Of a stretch of DNA of 64,000 bases, positions 47,887-55,861 are shown in pieces. How positions within the stretch are numbered: position 1 is the stretch's first letter; each line of letters begins with the position of its first letter. The notes beneath the pieces are model-generated. The model saw only the letters and a program-made list of their open reading frames with translations. It was not told where the DNA came from and did no database searches. Position numbers and translations under genes: made by a program. This DNA comes from Bacteroidales bacterium (GTDB taxonomy: Bacteria; Bacteroidota; Bacteroidia; Bacteroidales; UBA12077), in the NCBI GenBank assembly GCA_030637515.1, contig DAOWGM010000003.1:1-64000 (forward strand), in the 5' to 3' direction.

Positions 47887-49782
47887 TTATTTTCTTCTTT
47901 TCCGTCTTTCAGATAGGTGAGTTTTATTTCTTGGACCTTTTTTCGCAGACGATTTGCCAAAAAGTTTATCAATTAAATCATCGCGATTAACCTTTTTTAA
48001 TTCAGAAATAATCTCGTTTCTGTATTCGCTTTTGTACCAGAAAAAGAATTTACGTTGAGATAATTTATCATCCTTATTTCTTGCTACAGGAACTTTTTCC
48101 ATTGTATATGGATTTATACCTGAATAATACATTACTGTTGCCAAAGTCATAGGAGTAGGTGTAAAATCCTGAACCTGCTCTGGTTTAAAATCCAAAAGCT
48201 TGGTTTCAACAGCAAGCTCGGCCATATGAATATTCTTACATCCCGGATGACTTGAAATAAAATATGGAATCAGTTGTTGGTTCAGCTGATGCTTTTTGTT
48301 AACGCGATCAAAAAGTTTCTTGAATTCATGAAACATACCAAAATCAGGCTTGCGCATAATTTTTAAAACATCCTCTGCAGTATGCTCTGGTGCTACTTTT
48401 AATCTTCCTGAAACATGATTCTTTATTAATTCATCGGCATAATCTGCGTAATTCTGATCATTGAGTTTATGCATAAACAAATCGTATCGAATACCACTGC
48501 CAACAAATGCCTTTTTAATATTCTTATTAGCATTTACTGTTTTGTATACTTCAGTTAATGGTTTCGGATTTGTACTGAGATTTTTACAAACATTCGGATG
48601 CAAGCAAGAAGCTCTTTTACACTTTCTACATTGATCTAAATCAAAACCCTGCATTTTATACATATTAGCTGAAGGACCTCCCAAATCAGAAATATATCCC
48701 TTAAAATCATGCATTTGCGTAACCTGACCTACTTCTTTTAAAATTGATTTTTTTGATCTGCTACTAATAAATTTTCCCTGATGCGCCGAAATGGTACAAA
48801 AAGAACAAGCTCCAAAACATCCACGGTGCAATGTTATTGAATGTTTTATCATTTCATAAGCCGGAATAGGGTCTTTTTTAGCGTATTTAGGATGTGGTAA
48901 TCGGGTAAATGGTAAATTATATACTGCATCAATTTCAGATTCAGTAAGAGCCTCAAATGGCGGATTTACAATAATTGATTTGTGCTCGGTATTTTGAATT
49001 AATCGTTTTATACTTTGTAATCGGTTCGATTCTTCCTCAATGGTTTTAAAGTTTTCAGCATATTTCGCTTTATCCTTTTTGCATTCTTCATGATCGGATA
49101 AGTCAAAATCTTCCCAATCGTCTATTTTATTAATAGCTGATCGTTCCTCAATATATGCAGTTTGCGGAATATTTTGAATTGATTTATAAGGAACACCTTT
49201 TTCAAGTAAGTTAACCAATTCATTCAAAGGTTTTTCACCCATTCCGTAAATCAGTAAATCTGCTTTACTTTCAGCAAGAATACTTGGTTTAAGCTTGTCC
49301 GACCAGTAATCATAATGTGTTAGTCGGCGAAGCGAAGCTTCTACACCACCAATAACTACAGGAACTTCAGGAAATAGCTTTTTTATAATATTTGAGTAAG
49401 TAATTGTAGCGTAATCAGGTCTAAAACCTGCTTTTCCACCGGGAGTATAGGCATCATTTGATCGTAGACGCTTATTTGCCGTGTAATGATTCACCATTGA
49501 ATCCATACAACCTGATGTAACAGCGAAAAATAAACGGGGAGTTCCCAGTTTTTTGAAATCACGCAAATCGTCCTGCCAGTTTGGTTGTGGCACAATTGCA
49601 ACTTTTAATCCAAGCGATTCCAGAACTCTTCCAATTACAGCGGGCCCGAAAGAAGGATGATCAACATATGCATCACCACTAAATAAAATAACATCTAACT
49701 GATCCCATCCTCGGGCTACAACTTCTTTTTTAGTTGTAGGTAACCAGTCATTTAAACGATATTTTATTTTATTTTCTACCAT
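47887..49782 (-). CDS. YgiQ-family radical SAM protein
   Basis: Predicted radical SAM enzyme of 631 residues with the N-terminal DUF3362/YgiQ layout (WLPTTKKEVVARGWDQLDVILFSGDAYVDHPSFG). The cluster motif CxxxCxxC is in RGCFGACSFCTI near residue 325, followed by HQGKFISSRSKKSIL. A second cysteine group (CRKCKRASCLHPNVC) follows. The C-terminus is very basic (KKGPRNKTHLSERRKRRK), suggesting nucleic-acid or ribosome binding. The reaction is unknown for the family. It has a predicted -7 box at 49797. Confidence 0.9.
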   Translation of the reverse strand: MVENKIKYRLNDWLPTTKKEVVARGWDQLDVILFSGDAYVDHPSFGPAVIGRVLESLGLKVAIVPQPNWQDDLRDFKKLGTPRLFFAVTSGCMDSMVNHYTANKRLRSNDAYTPGGKAGFRPDYATITYSNIIKKLFPEVPVVIGGVEASLRRLTHYDYWSDKLKPSILAESKADLLIYGMGEKPLNELVNLLEKGVPYKSIQNIPQTAYIEERSAINKIDDWEDFDLSDHEECKKDKAKYAENFKTIEEESNRLQSIKRLIQNTEHKSIIVNPPFEALTESEIDAVYNLPFTRLPHPKYAKKDPIPAYEMIKHSITLHRGCFGACSFCTISAHQGKFISSRSKKSILKEVGQVTQMHDFKGYISDLGGPSANMYKMQGFDLDQCRKCKRASCLHPNVCKNLSTNPKPLTEVYKTVNANKNIKKAFVGSGIRYDLFMHKLNDQNYADYADELIKNHVSGRLKVAPEHTAEDVLKIMRKPDFGMFHEFKKLFDRVNKKHQLNQQLIPYFISSHPGCKNIHMAELAVETKLLDFKPEQVQDFTPTPMTLATVMYYSGINPYTMEKVPVARNKDDKLSQRKFFFWYKSEYRNEIISELKKVNRDDLIDKLFGKSSAKKGPRNKTHLSERRKRRK

Positions 49783-49796
49783 AAGCTGAACAAATG

Positions 49797-49804
49797 CAAA
49801 GGTA
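49797..49804 (-). promoter_or_regulatory. Predicted -7 box of the YgiQ-family gene
   Basis: On the minus strand, TACCTTTG matches TAnnTTTG, 14 bases before the ATG at 49782. No clear -33 box. Confidence 0.4.
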
Positions 49805-49918
49805 GCTTAAAAGGTCTAATTAATTGTTATCTTAAATTTGAAGTTACTTGAGAATTATTTTCTATTTAGAAAGGAATTATACTATTCGCAAGTATTTAAG
49901 TAACTGAATATTATGTTC

Positions 49919-51127
49919 TTATGGAATTAATACGGAGCTATCACCATAACTTAAAAATCTGAAATCATTACTCAAAGCAAAGTCATAAACTTTCTTCCAA
50001 TTATCTCCAATAAAAGCAGCAATCAACAATAATAAAGTACTATTTGGCTGATGAAAGTTTGTAATTAGTAAATCAACTATTCTAAACTGATAACCAGGGA
50101 ATATCATTATTTGAGTTGAAGCATGAAGTTCAGTTATAGAATTACTTTTTATATAATCTAACAATGCTTTGAGTGCTTCTATTTTGGTAATATTATCTTT
50201 TAGTTTGTATGCTTCCCACTGTGAAATATGTGGTTCAAAACCAGTATTAGTTAATAGTTTTACTCCAAGCCAGTATATGCTTTCTATGGTTCTCACAGAA
50301 GTTGTTCCCACTGCAACTATCTTTTCTGAATTGAGAAGATTTTCAATATTGTCTTTTCTAACAACAAAATGCTCTGTATGCATTTCGTGTTCGTTAATTG
50401 TTTCCGATTTTACGGGAGTAAAAGTGCCTGCACCAACATGTAAGGTAACTTCTTCAATGCTAATTTGTTTTTCTTTAAGCTTTGCTAATACGTTTTCGGT
50501 AAAATGTAATCCGGCTGTAGGTGCAGCAACCGAACCTTTTAATTTTGAATAAACAGTCTGGTATCGGTCTTTATCAATTGTTTCTGATTCTCGTTTTAAG
50601 TACGGTGGAATAGGAGTAGCTCCAATATTTTCAAGTATTTCGCTAAATGTAAAATCTGAATTATTCCACGAAAATTCAATAATCTGAGTATTTCCTTGTG
50701 GTAAAACTTTTGAGGCAATAAGTTCAATATCAGTATTTTTAATTGATATTTTTTTCTTTAGATCCTGATCTTTCCATTTTTTAAGATTCCCAACAATACA
50801 TTTCCATGTAATTTTCTCAGTTTGCTGAAAAGCCAAAACATAATCGGAAGGTTCAATAGGTTCTAGGCAAAATATTTCAATTTGTGCTCCGGTTTCTTTA
50901 AAGAATTTTAATCGTGCTTGAATAACCTTTGTATTATTAAAAACACAAGTAGTCTTTGAATCAATATATTGATCGATATTAGTAAATTTATCTTTACTAA
51001 CTTTTCCTTTATTATAAACCAATAATTGAGACTGATCCCTTTGTTCTAATGGGTATTTAGCTATCCGGTTATCAGGGAGCTCATAGCTATAATCTTCAAT
51101 TCTTATATTTTCCGGATTTATATTCAT
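49919..51127 (-). CDS. queA: S-adenosylmethionine:tRNA ribosyltransferase-isomerase
   Basis: Transfers ribosyl from SAM to 7-aminomethyl-deazaguanine in tRNA, giving epoxyqueuosine. The 402 residues are longer than the usual ~345, as in many Bacteroidota. It starts ENIRIEDYSYELPDNRIAKYP, with RDQSQLLVY, the core GSVAAPTAGLHFTENVL, and VTLHVGAGTFTPV, EMHTEHFV, VGTTSVRTIES, TNFHQPNSTLLLLIAAF. The frame is open up to 51169, but I chose the ATG at 51127: the preceding residues are unlike the family, and a -7 box at 51155-51148 predicts transcription starting near 51141. Confidence 0.95.
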   Translation of the reverse strand: MNINPENIRIEDYSYELPDNRIAKYPLEQRDQSQLLVYNKGKVSKDKFTNIDQYIDSKTTCVFNNTKVIQARLKFFKETGAQIEIFCLEPIEPSDYVLAFQQTEKITWKCIVGNLKKWKDQDLKKKISIKNTDIELIASKVLPQGNTQIIEFSWNNSDFTFSEILENIGATPIPPYLKRESETIDKDRYQTVYSKLKGSVAAPTAGLHFTENVLAKLKEKQISIEEVTLHVGAGTFTPVKSETINEHEMHTEHFVVRKDNIENLLNSEKIVAVGTTSVRTIESIYWLGVKLLTNTGFEPHISQWEAYKLKDNITKIEALKALLDYIKSNSITELHASTQIMIFPGYQFRIVDLLITNFHQPNSTLLLLIAAFIGDNWKKVYDFALSNDFRFLSYGDSSVLIP

Positions 51128-51147
51128 CTTATTCCTTTTTGCGTGTG

Positions 51148-51155
51148 CAAAAATA
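51148..51155 (-). promoter_or_regulatory. Predicted queA -7 box
   Basis: On the minus strand, TATTTTTG, 20 bases before the queA ATG at 51127. No clear -33 box. It decides against the longer start at 51169. Confidence 0.5.
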
Positions 51156-51192
51156 ACTAATTTTACCACATAAAAATTAAAATAGATTTGAA

Positions 51193-52248
51193 ATGAATTT
51201 TAGAAAAGGCGATAGGGTAAAATTTTTAAATGATGTTGGTCAAGGAACGATTGTTCGCTTTCAGGATGAGAAAATAGCATTGATATTGAATGATGATGGA
51301 TTTGAGATTCCAGTATTAATGAGCGAGCTTTTAAAGGTAGAGGGTGATTATGATTTTTCTGAAAATGAAAACAAAGATTCAGGTTCTAATACAGAGAATT
51401 CAAATCAGCAAATTAATGTTGTTGTAAAGGACGAAGATCTTGACGAAGACGGTTTAAATACCGATAAAAAAGCAAATGTATTTTTTGCATTAGTACCAAA
51501 AGATCAAAAAGATATAGCTAATTCTGATTTAGAAGTATATTTAATAAACGATAGTAACTTTAGAGTAATGTACTCTATTTCAAAATCGGAAAACGAATTT
51601 CAATCGCTTTTTGCTTATGGAAATTTAGAAGATAATACTAAGGTTATTCTTGATACAATAAAAAGAGATGACTTGAATAATTTCGAAGAAATCAATTTTC
51701 AGTTGATGTTTTTCAGAAAAGGAAATTATTTTTTATTAAATCCGGTAAATAAAACGTGGAATGTAAAACCTGCGCGTTTTTTTAAACAAAATGCATTCGG
51801 CGAAAATGATTTCTTCCACGAAAACGCTTTTGTATATGAGATAACATCCGAAGAAATAAATTTAACCGATCATATTTCAGATTCTGATATTGAAAAGGCT
51901 AAAAAGGAAAAGGAGAGAAAAGAGCCTCAAAAGCAATTCAAGAGTAGTAAAAGTGGAGCCAATCATGAAATAGAGGAAATTGATTTACATATTCACGAGT
52001 TAGTTGATGATCATAGCAATATGTCTAATGCAGAGATACTTGATATACAAATGAGTCGTTTCACAACAGCTCTTGATGGTGGTATTATTGCCGGTATCAA
52101 AAAGATGGTATTTATCCATGGTATTGGTAATGGAAAACTCAAACACGAAATTCTAAAAAAACTCGATAGAAAATATCCTAAACTTCGTTATCAGGATGCT
52201 TCATTCAAGGAATATGGATATGGAGCAACTATGGTCTTAATTAAATAA
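51193..52248 (+). CDS. DUF2027 and Smr-domain protein
   Basis: A 351-residue cytoplasmic protein. The N-terminus (GDRVKFLNDVGQGTIVRF, FEIPVLMSELL) is an SH3-like barrel as in MutS2-type proteins and belongs to DUF2027; a beta-rich middle follows (~90-230). The C-terminal ~85 residues are an Smr domain with DLHIHELVDDHSNMSNAEIL and the endonuclease-type motif VFIHGIGNGKLKHEI. Smr domains nick nucleic acids or act on collided ribosomes; the substrate here is unknown. It sits directly upstream of rnpB. Confidence 0.88.
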   Translation: MNFRKGDRVKFLNDVGQGTIVRFQDEKIALILNDDGFEIPVLMSELLKVEGDYDFSENENKDSGSNTENSNQQINVVVKDEDLDEDGLNTDKKANVFFALVPKDQKDIANSDLEVYLINDSNFRVMYSISKSENEFQSLFAYGNLEDNTKVILDTIKRDDLNNFEEINFQLMFFRKGNYFLLNPVNKTWNVKPARFFKQNAFGENDFFHENAFVYEITSEEINLTDHISDSDIEKAKKEKERKEPQKQFKSSKSGANHEIEEIDLHIHELVDDHSNMSNAEILDIQMSRFTTALDGGIIAGIKKMVFIHGIGNGKLKHEILKKLDRKYPKLRYQDASFKEYGYGATMVLIK

Positions 52249-52284
52249 ATATAGTTTTAGAAGTAAAAATTATGAATTAAGATA

Positions 52285-52292
52285 TACATTTG
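52285..52292 (+). promoter_or_regulatory. Predicted rnpB -7 box
   Basis: TACATTTG matches TAnnTTTG and ends 4-5 bases before the first pairing arm of RNase P RNA. No clear -33 box. Confidence 0.5.
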
Positions 52293-52295
52293 CAC

Positions 52296-52636
52296 AGCAG
52301 CAGGCTGTTTCATCGTTCCGTTTACGCGGGAAGGAAAGTCCGGGCAACAAAGAGTACCATACTCCTGAAATAGGAGATATCCGTGAGGGTATAGTAACAG
52401 AGAAGAAAATAACCGCTTCGATTCGTCGTAGTAAGGGTGAGAAAGTGAGGTAAGAGCTCACTGGGTTTGGTAGCGATACTGAATTTCGTCTGTCTTTTGG
52501 GTTGCAAGACCATGTATACCGACAATTAAGAGCTGCTCGTTCAATGTCGGGGGGTAGGTTGCTTAGATAAATGATGGAAACTGTCTCGATAGCTATCGGG
52601 ATCGGATACAGAACCCGGCTTACAGGCCTGCTGCTT
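52296..52636 (+). ncRNA. rnpB: RNase P RNA, bacterial class A
   Basis: Catalytic RNA that trims tRNA 5' leaders. The conserved core GAAGGAAAGTCCGGGC-like block is at 52329-52346 (GGGAAGGAAAGTCCGGGCA), the 3' core ACAGAACCCGGCTTACAG at 52608-52625, and the end arms GCAGCAGGC (52297-52305) and GCCTGCTGC (52626-52634) form helix P1. The gap between the DUF2027 gene and slyD-like gene is 573 bases and this RNA fills most of it. A helix at 52584-52601 is discussed separately. A T-run after P1 acts as terminator. It shares no reading frame with neighbours; open frames across it are incidental. Confidence 0.93.
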
Positions 52637-52760
52637 TTTTCAATTTAAAATATTAAGGAATAACTATAGGGATGTTTGTTAGAATGATTTAGTTTTATTC
52701 TCTTTTAAAATACAGCAGTTTAAAAGGTTTTATTGGTTCGATCTAATTTAAATACAAATA

Positions 52761-52792
52761 TTTGCTTATCTGAATTTTAAAGTTTTTCTTTG
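52761..52792 (+). promoter_or_regulatory. Predicted promoter of the FKBP gene
   Basis: TTTG (52761-52764), 20 bases, then TTTCTTTG (52785-52792). One mismatch from TAnnTTTG. The leader to the ATG at 52822 is about 22 bases. Confidence 0.5.
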
Positions 52793-52821
52793 CAGCAATT
52801 ATTAATAAAAAAAATAATTTT

Positions 52822-53307
52822 ATGACAATTTCTAAAGAAAAAGTAGTTTCACTGATATATCAGTTAAGAGTTGATGATAAAAATGGAGATGTAGTAGAAA
52901 CAGTAGAAAAGGAAAAACCTTTTGTATTTTTACATGGTGCAGGTCAAATGCTTCCTAAATTTGAAGAAAATCTTAGCGGATTAAAAGTTGGTGAAGATTT
53001 TGAATTTACATTAAAATGCGAAGATGCATATGGAAAAGCAAGTGAAGAAGCTGTTATGGATCTTCCTAAAAATCTTTTCGAAGTTGACGGAAAAACAGAA
53101 GATGGTTTATTAGTTGAAGGAAATGTAATTCCTATGCAAAATGATGAAGGTCAAAAATTTAATGGTGTTATAGTAGAGGTTAAAGATGAAGGGGTTACAA
53201 TGGACTTTAATCACCCTTTAGCTAGTGATGATTTGCACTTTACAGGCAATATTATTGAAGTTAGAGAAGCTACGAAAGAAGAAATAGAACACGGTCACGT
53301 TCATTAA
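52822..53307 (+). CDS. SlyD-like FKBP-type peptidyl-prolyl isomerase
   Basis: Cytoplasmic prolyl isomerase/chaperone of 161 residues. FKBP core VSLIYQLRVDDKNGDVVE, PFVFLHGAGQMLPKFEE, and the inserted flap domain (EDAYGKASEEAVMDLPKNLF ... NGVIVEVKDEGVTMDFNHPLA) with return to the FKBP strand (LHFTGNIIEVREA). The SlyD type is recognised by the flap position and HPLA motif. It ends HGHVH, a much shorter histidine tail than E. coli SlyD, so strong metal binding is unlikely. It has its own promoter and terminator. Confidence 0.92.
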   Translation: MTISKEKVVSLIYQLRVDDKNGDVVETVEKEKPFVFLHGAGQMLPKFEENLSGLKVGEDFEFTLKCEDAYGKASEEAVMDLPKNLFEVDGKTEDGLLVEGNVIPMQNDEGQKFNGVIVEVKDEGVTMDFNHPLASDDLHFTGNIIEVREATKEEIEHGHVH

Positions 53308-53329
53308 AAAATATTATTATAAGAAATTA

Positions 53330-53360
53330 GGGTAAGGGATGTGTTCTTTACCCTTTTTTT
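53330..53360 (+). terminator. Terminator after the FKBP gene
   Basis: Stem GGGTAA / TTACCC around a 12-base loop with eight Ts after it. Confidence 0.8.
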
Positions 53361-53452
53361 AATTTAGTGGTTTCCTTAGTCTTTATTCTTTAAAAAAGTT
53401 TCTTTGGAATGATTTTTGAAAATACGCTTATATAAACTTAAAATTGAAAATT

Positions 53453-54106
53453 ATGAAAAGATTATTTTTTATAGCATTATTGATAATACCATTTGGTATA
53501 GTTTCCAATGCTCAAATTAAATTTGGTGCAAAAGTAGGTATGACCTCTACAAGTATTAAAGTGAATGAGATAATATCTATAGATGATCAGGCAGATTTTG
53601 ATGAATTGGTTGTGAAAGGTGAAAATGCAAAGGTTGGTATTCAGGCAGGTATTTTTACCAGAATCACTATCGCAAAATTATATGTACAACCAGAACTCCT
53701 TTTTACATCAACAGGTGGTGAAGTTGAAGTTACTTCTTTATTAGGTGGATCTGAAGTTGAGTCAGAAATTCGTGAGCAAAAATTCAGACAAATTGATTTT
53801 CCGATCATGTTAGGATATAAATTTGGTCCTGCACGAATTCAGGCAGGTCCCGTAGGAACAATTATTTTAAGTTCTGATCCTTCTTTAGATGGTTTCATGA
53901 ATATGGAATATAAAGAAGAGTTCAATGGAGCAACCTGGGGATATCAGGTAGGTGTTGGTTTAGATATATTTAAAAAGATAACAATTGATGTTAAATACGA
54001 AGGGAATCTAAGCAAACTCGCTGACGGTGTTACTGTTGGAGGTGAAACAAGAAGTTTTGATTCCAGAAATAGTCAATTAGTTGCTTCGTTAGGATTTTTC
54101 TTCTAA
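53453..54106 (+). CDS. Outer-membrane beta-barrel (porin-like) protein
   Basis: A 217-residue exported protein with signal peptide (MKRLFFIALLIIPFGIVSNA). The mature part has the pattern of the Bacteroidota PorT/outer-membrane beta-barrel family: IKFGAKVGMTSTSI, VGIQAGIFTRITIAKLYVQPELLFTS, RQIDFPIMLGYKFGPARIQ, and terminal strand SQLVASLGFFF. Role unknown. I chose the ATG at 53453; the frame extends to a TTG at 53444. A terminator follows. Confidence 0.85.
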   Translation: MKRLFFIALLIIPFGIVSNAQIKFGAKVGMTSTSIKVNEIISIDDQADFDELVVKGENAKVGIQAGIFTRITIAKLYVQPELLFTSTGGEVEVTSLLGGSEVESEIREQKFRQIDFPIMLGYKFGPARIQAGPVGTIILSSDPSLDGFMNMEYKEEFNGATWGYQVGVGLDIFKKITIDVKYEGNLSKLADGVTVGGETRSFDSRNSQLVASLGFFF

Positions 54107-54128
54107 AAAAGATCTAAAAGTTTTCAAC

Positions 54129-54158
54129 AACCACTATTTATCTCAAAGTAGTGGTTTT
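54129..54158 (+). terminator. Terminator after the barrel protein gene
   Basis: Stem AACCACT / AGTGGTT followed by a T-run. The pairing extends imperfectly inward. Confidence 0.75.
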
Positions 54159-54246
54159 TTTATGCTTTCCCGTCATTTCTCTTTCAAATTGTTAATAAAC
54201 TCATCCACAAAATTTTACCATTTGTCAAAACTTGTACCCGATTTAG

Positions 54247-54275
54247 TTGTTGTTTGAAATAATTATATAGATTTG
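54247..54275 (+). promoter_or_regulatory. Predicted promoter of the serine hydrolase gene
   Basis: TTG (54247-54249), 18 bases, then TAGATTTG (54268-54275). The transcript would start near 54282 and carry the hairpin at 54313-54339 in its leader. Confidence 0.55.
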
Positions 54276-54312
54276 CACTCGTTTTTCTTATTAAATTTTT
54301 AATAAGATGCAG

Positions 54313-54339
54313 ATATCCAGAGATTTATTCTCTGGATAT
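54313..54339 (+). promoter_or_regulatory. Perfect hairpin in the serine hydrolase leader
   Basis: Stem ATATCCAGAGA / TCTCTGGATAT with a TTTAT loop, 30 bases before the ATG. No T-run of length follows, so it is not a plain terminator. It may be a leader structure affecting translation or stability. Confidence 0.6.
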
Positions 54340-54368
54340 TGATTTTAGTAGGAACGAATAACATTTTT

Positions 54369-55700
54369 ATGAGTTTTATAAGAGTATTAAGAATTACATT
54401 ATTATTTATTTTAGTTTTTTTCGGAGAAATTGCAATAAGTTTCTCGGATAAAACTACCACAGAAAAGGTATTACCATCAGAAGAAAAAATTCCCGTTTCA
54501 TTAAGATTAACAAATAATCTATCTGCTTACGAATCTATGCAAGGTTTAGATAAGCAAATAGAAAGCTTTATGAAAAAGTGGAATATCGTTGGAGCATCAG
54601 TAGCAGTTGTTAAAGATGAACGATTAATTTACTCAAAAGGTTTTGGATATGCTGATAAAGAAAACGAAATAAAAATAGAGCCAAAACACTTATTTCGTAT
54701 TGCCAGTGTTTCGAAATTAATTACAGCAGTAGCTATTATGAAGTTGGTAGAAGACGGGAAAATAAACCTTTCTGATACAATTTTTGGAGAAAATGGAATT
54801 CTTTGTGAAAAGGAATTTCTTGAATTTAAAGATGAACGTATTAAAGGTATAACTGTAAAAAACCTCTTAAATCACACTTCAGGTTGGACTAACAAAAAAG
54901 GTGATCCAATGTTCCAAAATCTCGCCATTGCAAAGAAAATGGATGTTGAGCTTCCTTTAAAAACAGAAGCAATTGTTAAGTATGTTCTTCAGAATCGTAA
55001 ATTAGATTATTTACCTGGAAAAAAATCTGTATACTCCAATTTTAGTTATGCTCTTTTAGGTTTGGTTATTGAAAAAGTATCTGAAACAACATACGAAGAT
55101 TATGTGGTTACAAAGGTGTTGAATCCATTAGGAATCTATGATATGCATATGGGTAAATCATTTGAAAAAGATCGTTTCGAAAATGAAGTAAAATATTTTG
55201 GACTTAAAGGAGAACGTAAAGTACTATCAAGTTTAGGAACAGGCGAAAGAGTACCAAAATATTATGGTGGGAATTCAATTGAAACATTAGGCTCTGCTGG
55301 AGGATGGGTTGCTACACCAACTGAATTAATGAAACTATTAGTTGCCATTGATGGGTTTGATTTTAGAGAAGATATTTTGTCAAAAGAATCAATAGATGAA
55401 ATGACAAAATCAAGCAGGCAAAAAAGACCATTTGGTTGGACAGGTACAGATAAAAATGGGTTTTGGTGGAGAACAGGTACACTTTCAGGAACATCTGCAT
55501 TGTTAAAAAGAGAGCAAAATGGATTAAGCTGGGTTCTTATAATTAATACAACACCCAAATATGGAGCTCGCTTTCCTGTTCAGATTAATAAAACAATGAT
55601 TAAAGGTTTAGCTACTGTTGATGACTGGCCAACATATGACTTATTTGATTATTATGAGCCGAAATCGTTACATGATAAATGGTTGAGCATAAAAAAATAA
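54369..55700 (+). CDS. Serine hydrolase of the beta-lactamase / PBP4* family
   Basis: Exported or membrane-anchored hydrolase of 443 residues. A hydrophobic N-terminus (~5-25) is followed by the beta-lactamase fold: nucleophile motif S113-V-S-K116 (FRIASVSKLITAV), Y222-S-N224 (YSNFSYALLGLVIEK), and a late H/G-type strand (WWRTGTLSGTSALLKR). It is of the class C-like (esterase/D-peptidase) type, not a resistance-type enzyme by these motifs; activity is unknown. I chose ATG 54369 over the TTG at 54339. A matching terminator follows. Confidence 0.88.
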   Translation: MSFIRVLRITLLFILVFFGEIAISFSDKTTTEKVLPSEEKIPVSLRLTNNLSAYESMQGLDKQIESFMKKWNIVGASVAVVKDERLIYSKGFGYADKENEIKIEPKHLFRIASVSKLITAVAIMKLVEDGKINLSDTIFGENGILCEKEFLEFKDERIKGITVKNLLNHTSGWTNKKGDPMFQNLAIAKKMDVELPLKTEAIVKYVLQNRKLDYLPGKKSVYSNFSYALLGLVIEKVSETTYEDYVVTKVLNPLGIYDMHMGKSFEKDRFENEVKYFGLKGERKVLSSLGTGERVPKYYGGNSIETLGSAGGWVATPTELMKLLVAIDGFDFREDILSKESIDEMTKSSRQKRPFGWTGTDKNGFWWRTGTLSGTSALLKREQNGLSWVLIINTTPKYGARFPVQINKTMIKGLATVDDWPTYDLFDYYEPKSLHDKWLSIKK

Positions 55701-55704
55701 TATT

Positions 55705-55735
55705 AAAATCCAGACTTTAACCTCTGGATTTTTCT
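55705..55735 (+). terminator. Terminator after the serine hydrolase gene
   Basis: Perfect ten-pair stem AAAATCCAGA / TCTGGATTTT with an 8-base loop and T-rich tail. The ATCCAGA/TCTGGAT core repeats that of the leader hairpin at 54313. Confidence 0.88.
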
Positions 55736-55778
55736 TTTAAATTAAAATATTATTGAGATTTTTCTGTTTTTAAATTAC

Positions 55779-55786
55779 TATATTTG
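55779..55786 (+). promoter_or_regulatory. Predicted -7 box of the cNMP-binding kinase gene
   Basis: TATATTTG fits TAnnTTTG, 75 bases before the ATG at 55862. A TTG at 55753 is 23 bases upstream, slightly long. Confidence 0.45.
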
Positions 55787-55861
55787 TTTTGTTAACAATG
55801 AATGCAACTATACAATAGAATTGACGTAATTAATAAGTCAATCCAGATCAAAAAGTAAAGA

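Noticed and set aside
47830-47889. Possible stem TAAGTCACT / AGTGACTTA after the YgiQ-family gene
   Set aside because: The arms are 42 bases apart and one overlaps the stop codon; no T-run follows on the minus strand, so I do not call a terminator.
51127-51169. Longer start of queA
   Set aside because: The extra 14 residues do not resemble the family, and a -7 box lies within them.
52270-52525. Two minus-strand open frames over 52.3-52.5 kb
   Set aside because: They lie across the conserved core of RNase P RNA; the RNA explains the sequence.
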